Below are positions 5,376 to 5,652 of a DNA stretch of 5,652 nucleotides, piece by piece. The position numbers and the translations under genes are program-made. A model generated the notes under the pieces. The model did no database searches. It saw only the letters and a program-made list of their open reading frames with translations, and was not told where the DNA came from. The DNA is from Bacillota bacterium (GTDB lineage Bacteria > Bacillota > Sulfobacillia > Sulfobacillales > Sulfobacillaceae). Each line of letters opens with the position of its first letter. Within the stretch, counting starts at the first letter, position 1. The stretch lies in NCBI GenBank assembly GCA_023381095.1, contig JAMCTO010000247.1, forward strand, positions 583 to 6,234, given 5' to 3'.

Positions 5376-5421
5376 AGAGAGCCGGCGGTGGGAAAGAGAC
5401 TTTGAGGTAGCGTACACATTG

Positions 5422-5470
5422 AGCCAAGTTAGGAATTACGGCAAATCGCTTACGATCTGCCCACTTGGCT
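5422..5470. repeat. nested stem-loops over the stop codon of the right-hand permease
   Basis: Outer arms AGCCAAGT (5422-5429) and ACTTGGCT (5463-5470) are perfect. Inside them GGCAAATCG (5440-5448) pairs with CGATCTGCC (5453-5461) with one mismatch around a CTTA loop that includes the permease stop. No T-run follows on the minus strand, so it is at best a weak terminator between the permease gene and tpx. Confidence 0.35.
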
Positions 5471-5652
5471 GTGTGATGCGGCTGGCTGGCTGCCCGCCAG
5501 GTGATGCGTTTCCTGAAGTCGCCATGCCAGCAATATGGTCATCAGCAAAACCACGATTCCAATAATATCGATGGCCCACCGAGCGCCAAATATGGCAATC
5601 AACCCCCCGACAAGCAATCCGCCGACAAAGTAACCGCCATCGCCCAAAGGTG
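5450..5652 (-). CDS. MFS-type permease, C-terminal end
   Basis: Only the last 67 residues are visible; the gene continues past the right edge. LGDGGYFVGGLLVGGLIAIFG followed by WAIDIIGIVVLLMTILLAW gives two hydrophobic helices joined by a short basic turn. A polar tail rich in Ser, His and Gln then ends in GRS. This matches the helix 11-12 end of a major facilitator permease, with the glycine-rich helix 11 typical of that group, but too little is seen to name a substrate or exclude another permease family. A TTG at 5645-5647 could be read as a start but lies just before a membrane helix in continuous open frame, so it is internal. It is not obviously the same subfamily as the permease at the centre of the window. 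The tpx gene follows on the same strand after 132 bases. Confidence 0.75.
   Translation of the reverse strand, partial: PLGDGGYFVGGLLVGGLIAIFGARWAIDIIGIVVLLMTILLAWRLQETHHLAGSQPAASHSQVGRS

Overview
The window reads as ordinary chromosomal DNA from a bacterium with strong Shine-Dalgarno sites (AAAGGAG, GAGGAG, AAAGGGG), roughly half G+C by eye, compact genes and both strands in use. The gene set (pantothenate synthesis genes, a thioredoxin-dependent thiol peroxidase, two MFS permeases) together with these ribosome sites suggests a Firmicute-type lineage. A Sulfobacillus-like organism is my guess from composition and style, and nothing in the window proves it.

Left part (1-1476, plus strand): the 3' part of panB runs in from the left edge and overlaps panE by ATGA. 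These are consecutive steps of pantoate synthesis. A 38-codon frame with a hydrophobic N-terminal segment and its own ribosome site follows 44 bases after panE.

Middle-left (1477-1885): no convincing gene. The minus strand holds three protein-like open stretches broken by stops and a frame change, which may be a decayed gene. The right end of this stretch carries a plausible promoter, with an inverted repeat over its -35 box, for a 78-residue protein I do not recognise (1886-2122).

Centre (2127-4362): a 12-helix MFS exporter-like permease on the minus strand ends tail-to-tail with the small gene, 4 bases apart. It is transcribed divergently from a kinase-fold protein of the aminoglycoside phosphotransferase (APH)/choline kinase type on the plus strand. 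The 157-base divergent region contains a perfect 10+10 bp inverted repeat. The kinase keeps the acidic residues of the active site but has lost the usual His and Asn of its catalytic loop. An efflux-type permease beside a phosphotransferase-type enzyme with a shared control region is the most interesting arrangement here.

Right part (4363-5652): a 385-base gap with only weak structures is followed by a strong 13-bp hairpin that ends the thiol peroxidase gene tpx (minus strand). Upstream of tpx lie an extended -10 promoter element and the 3' end of a second MFS permease gene that runs off the right edge.

I see no tRNA, rRNA, CRISPR array, complete insertion sequence or obvious new defence or mobile system.
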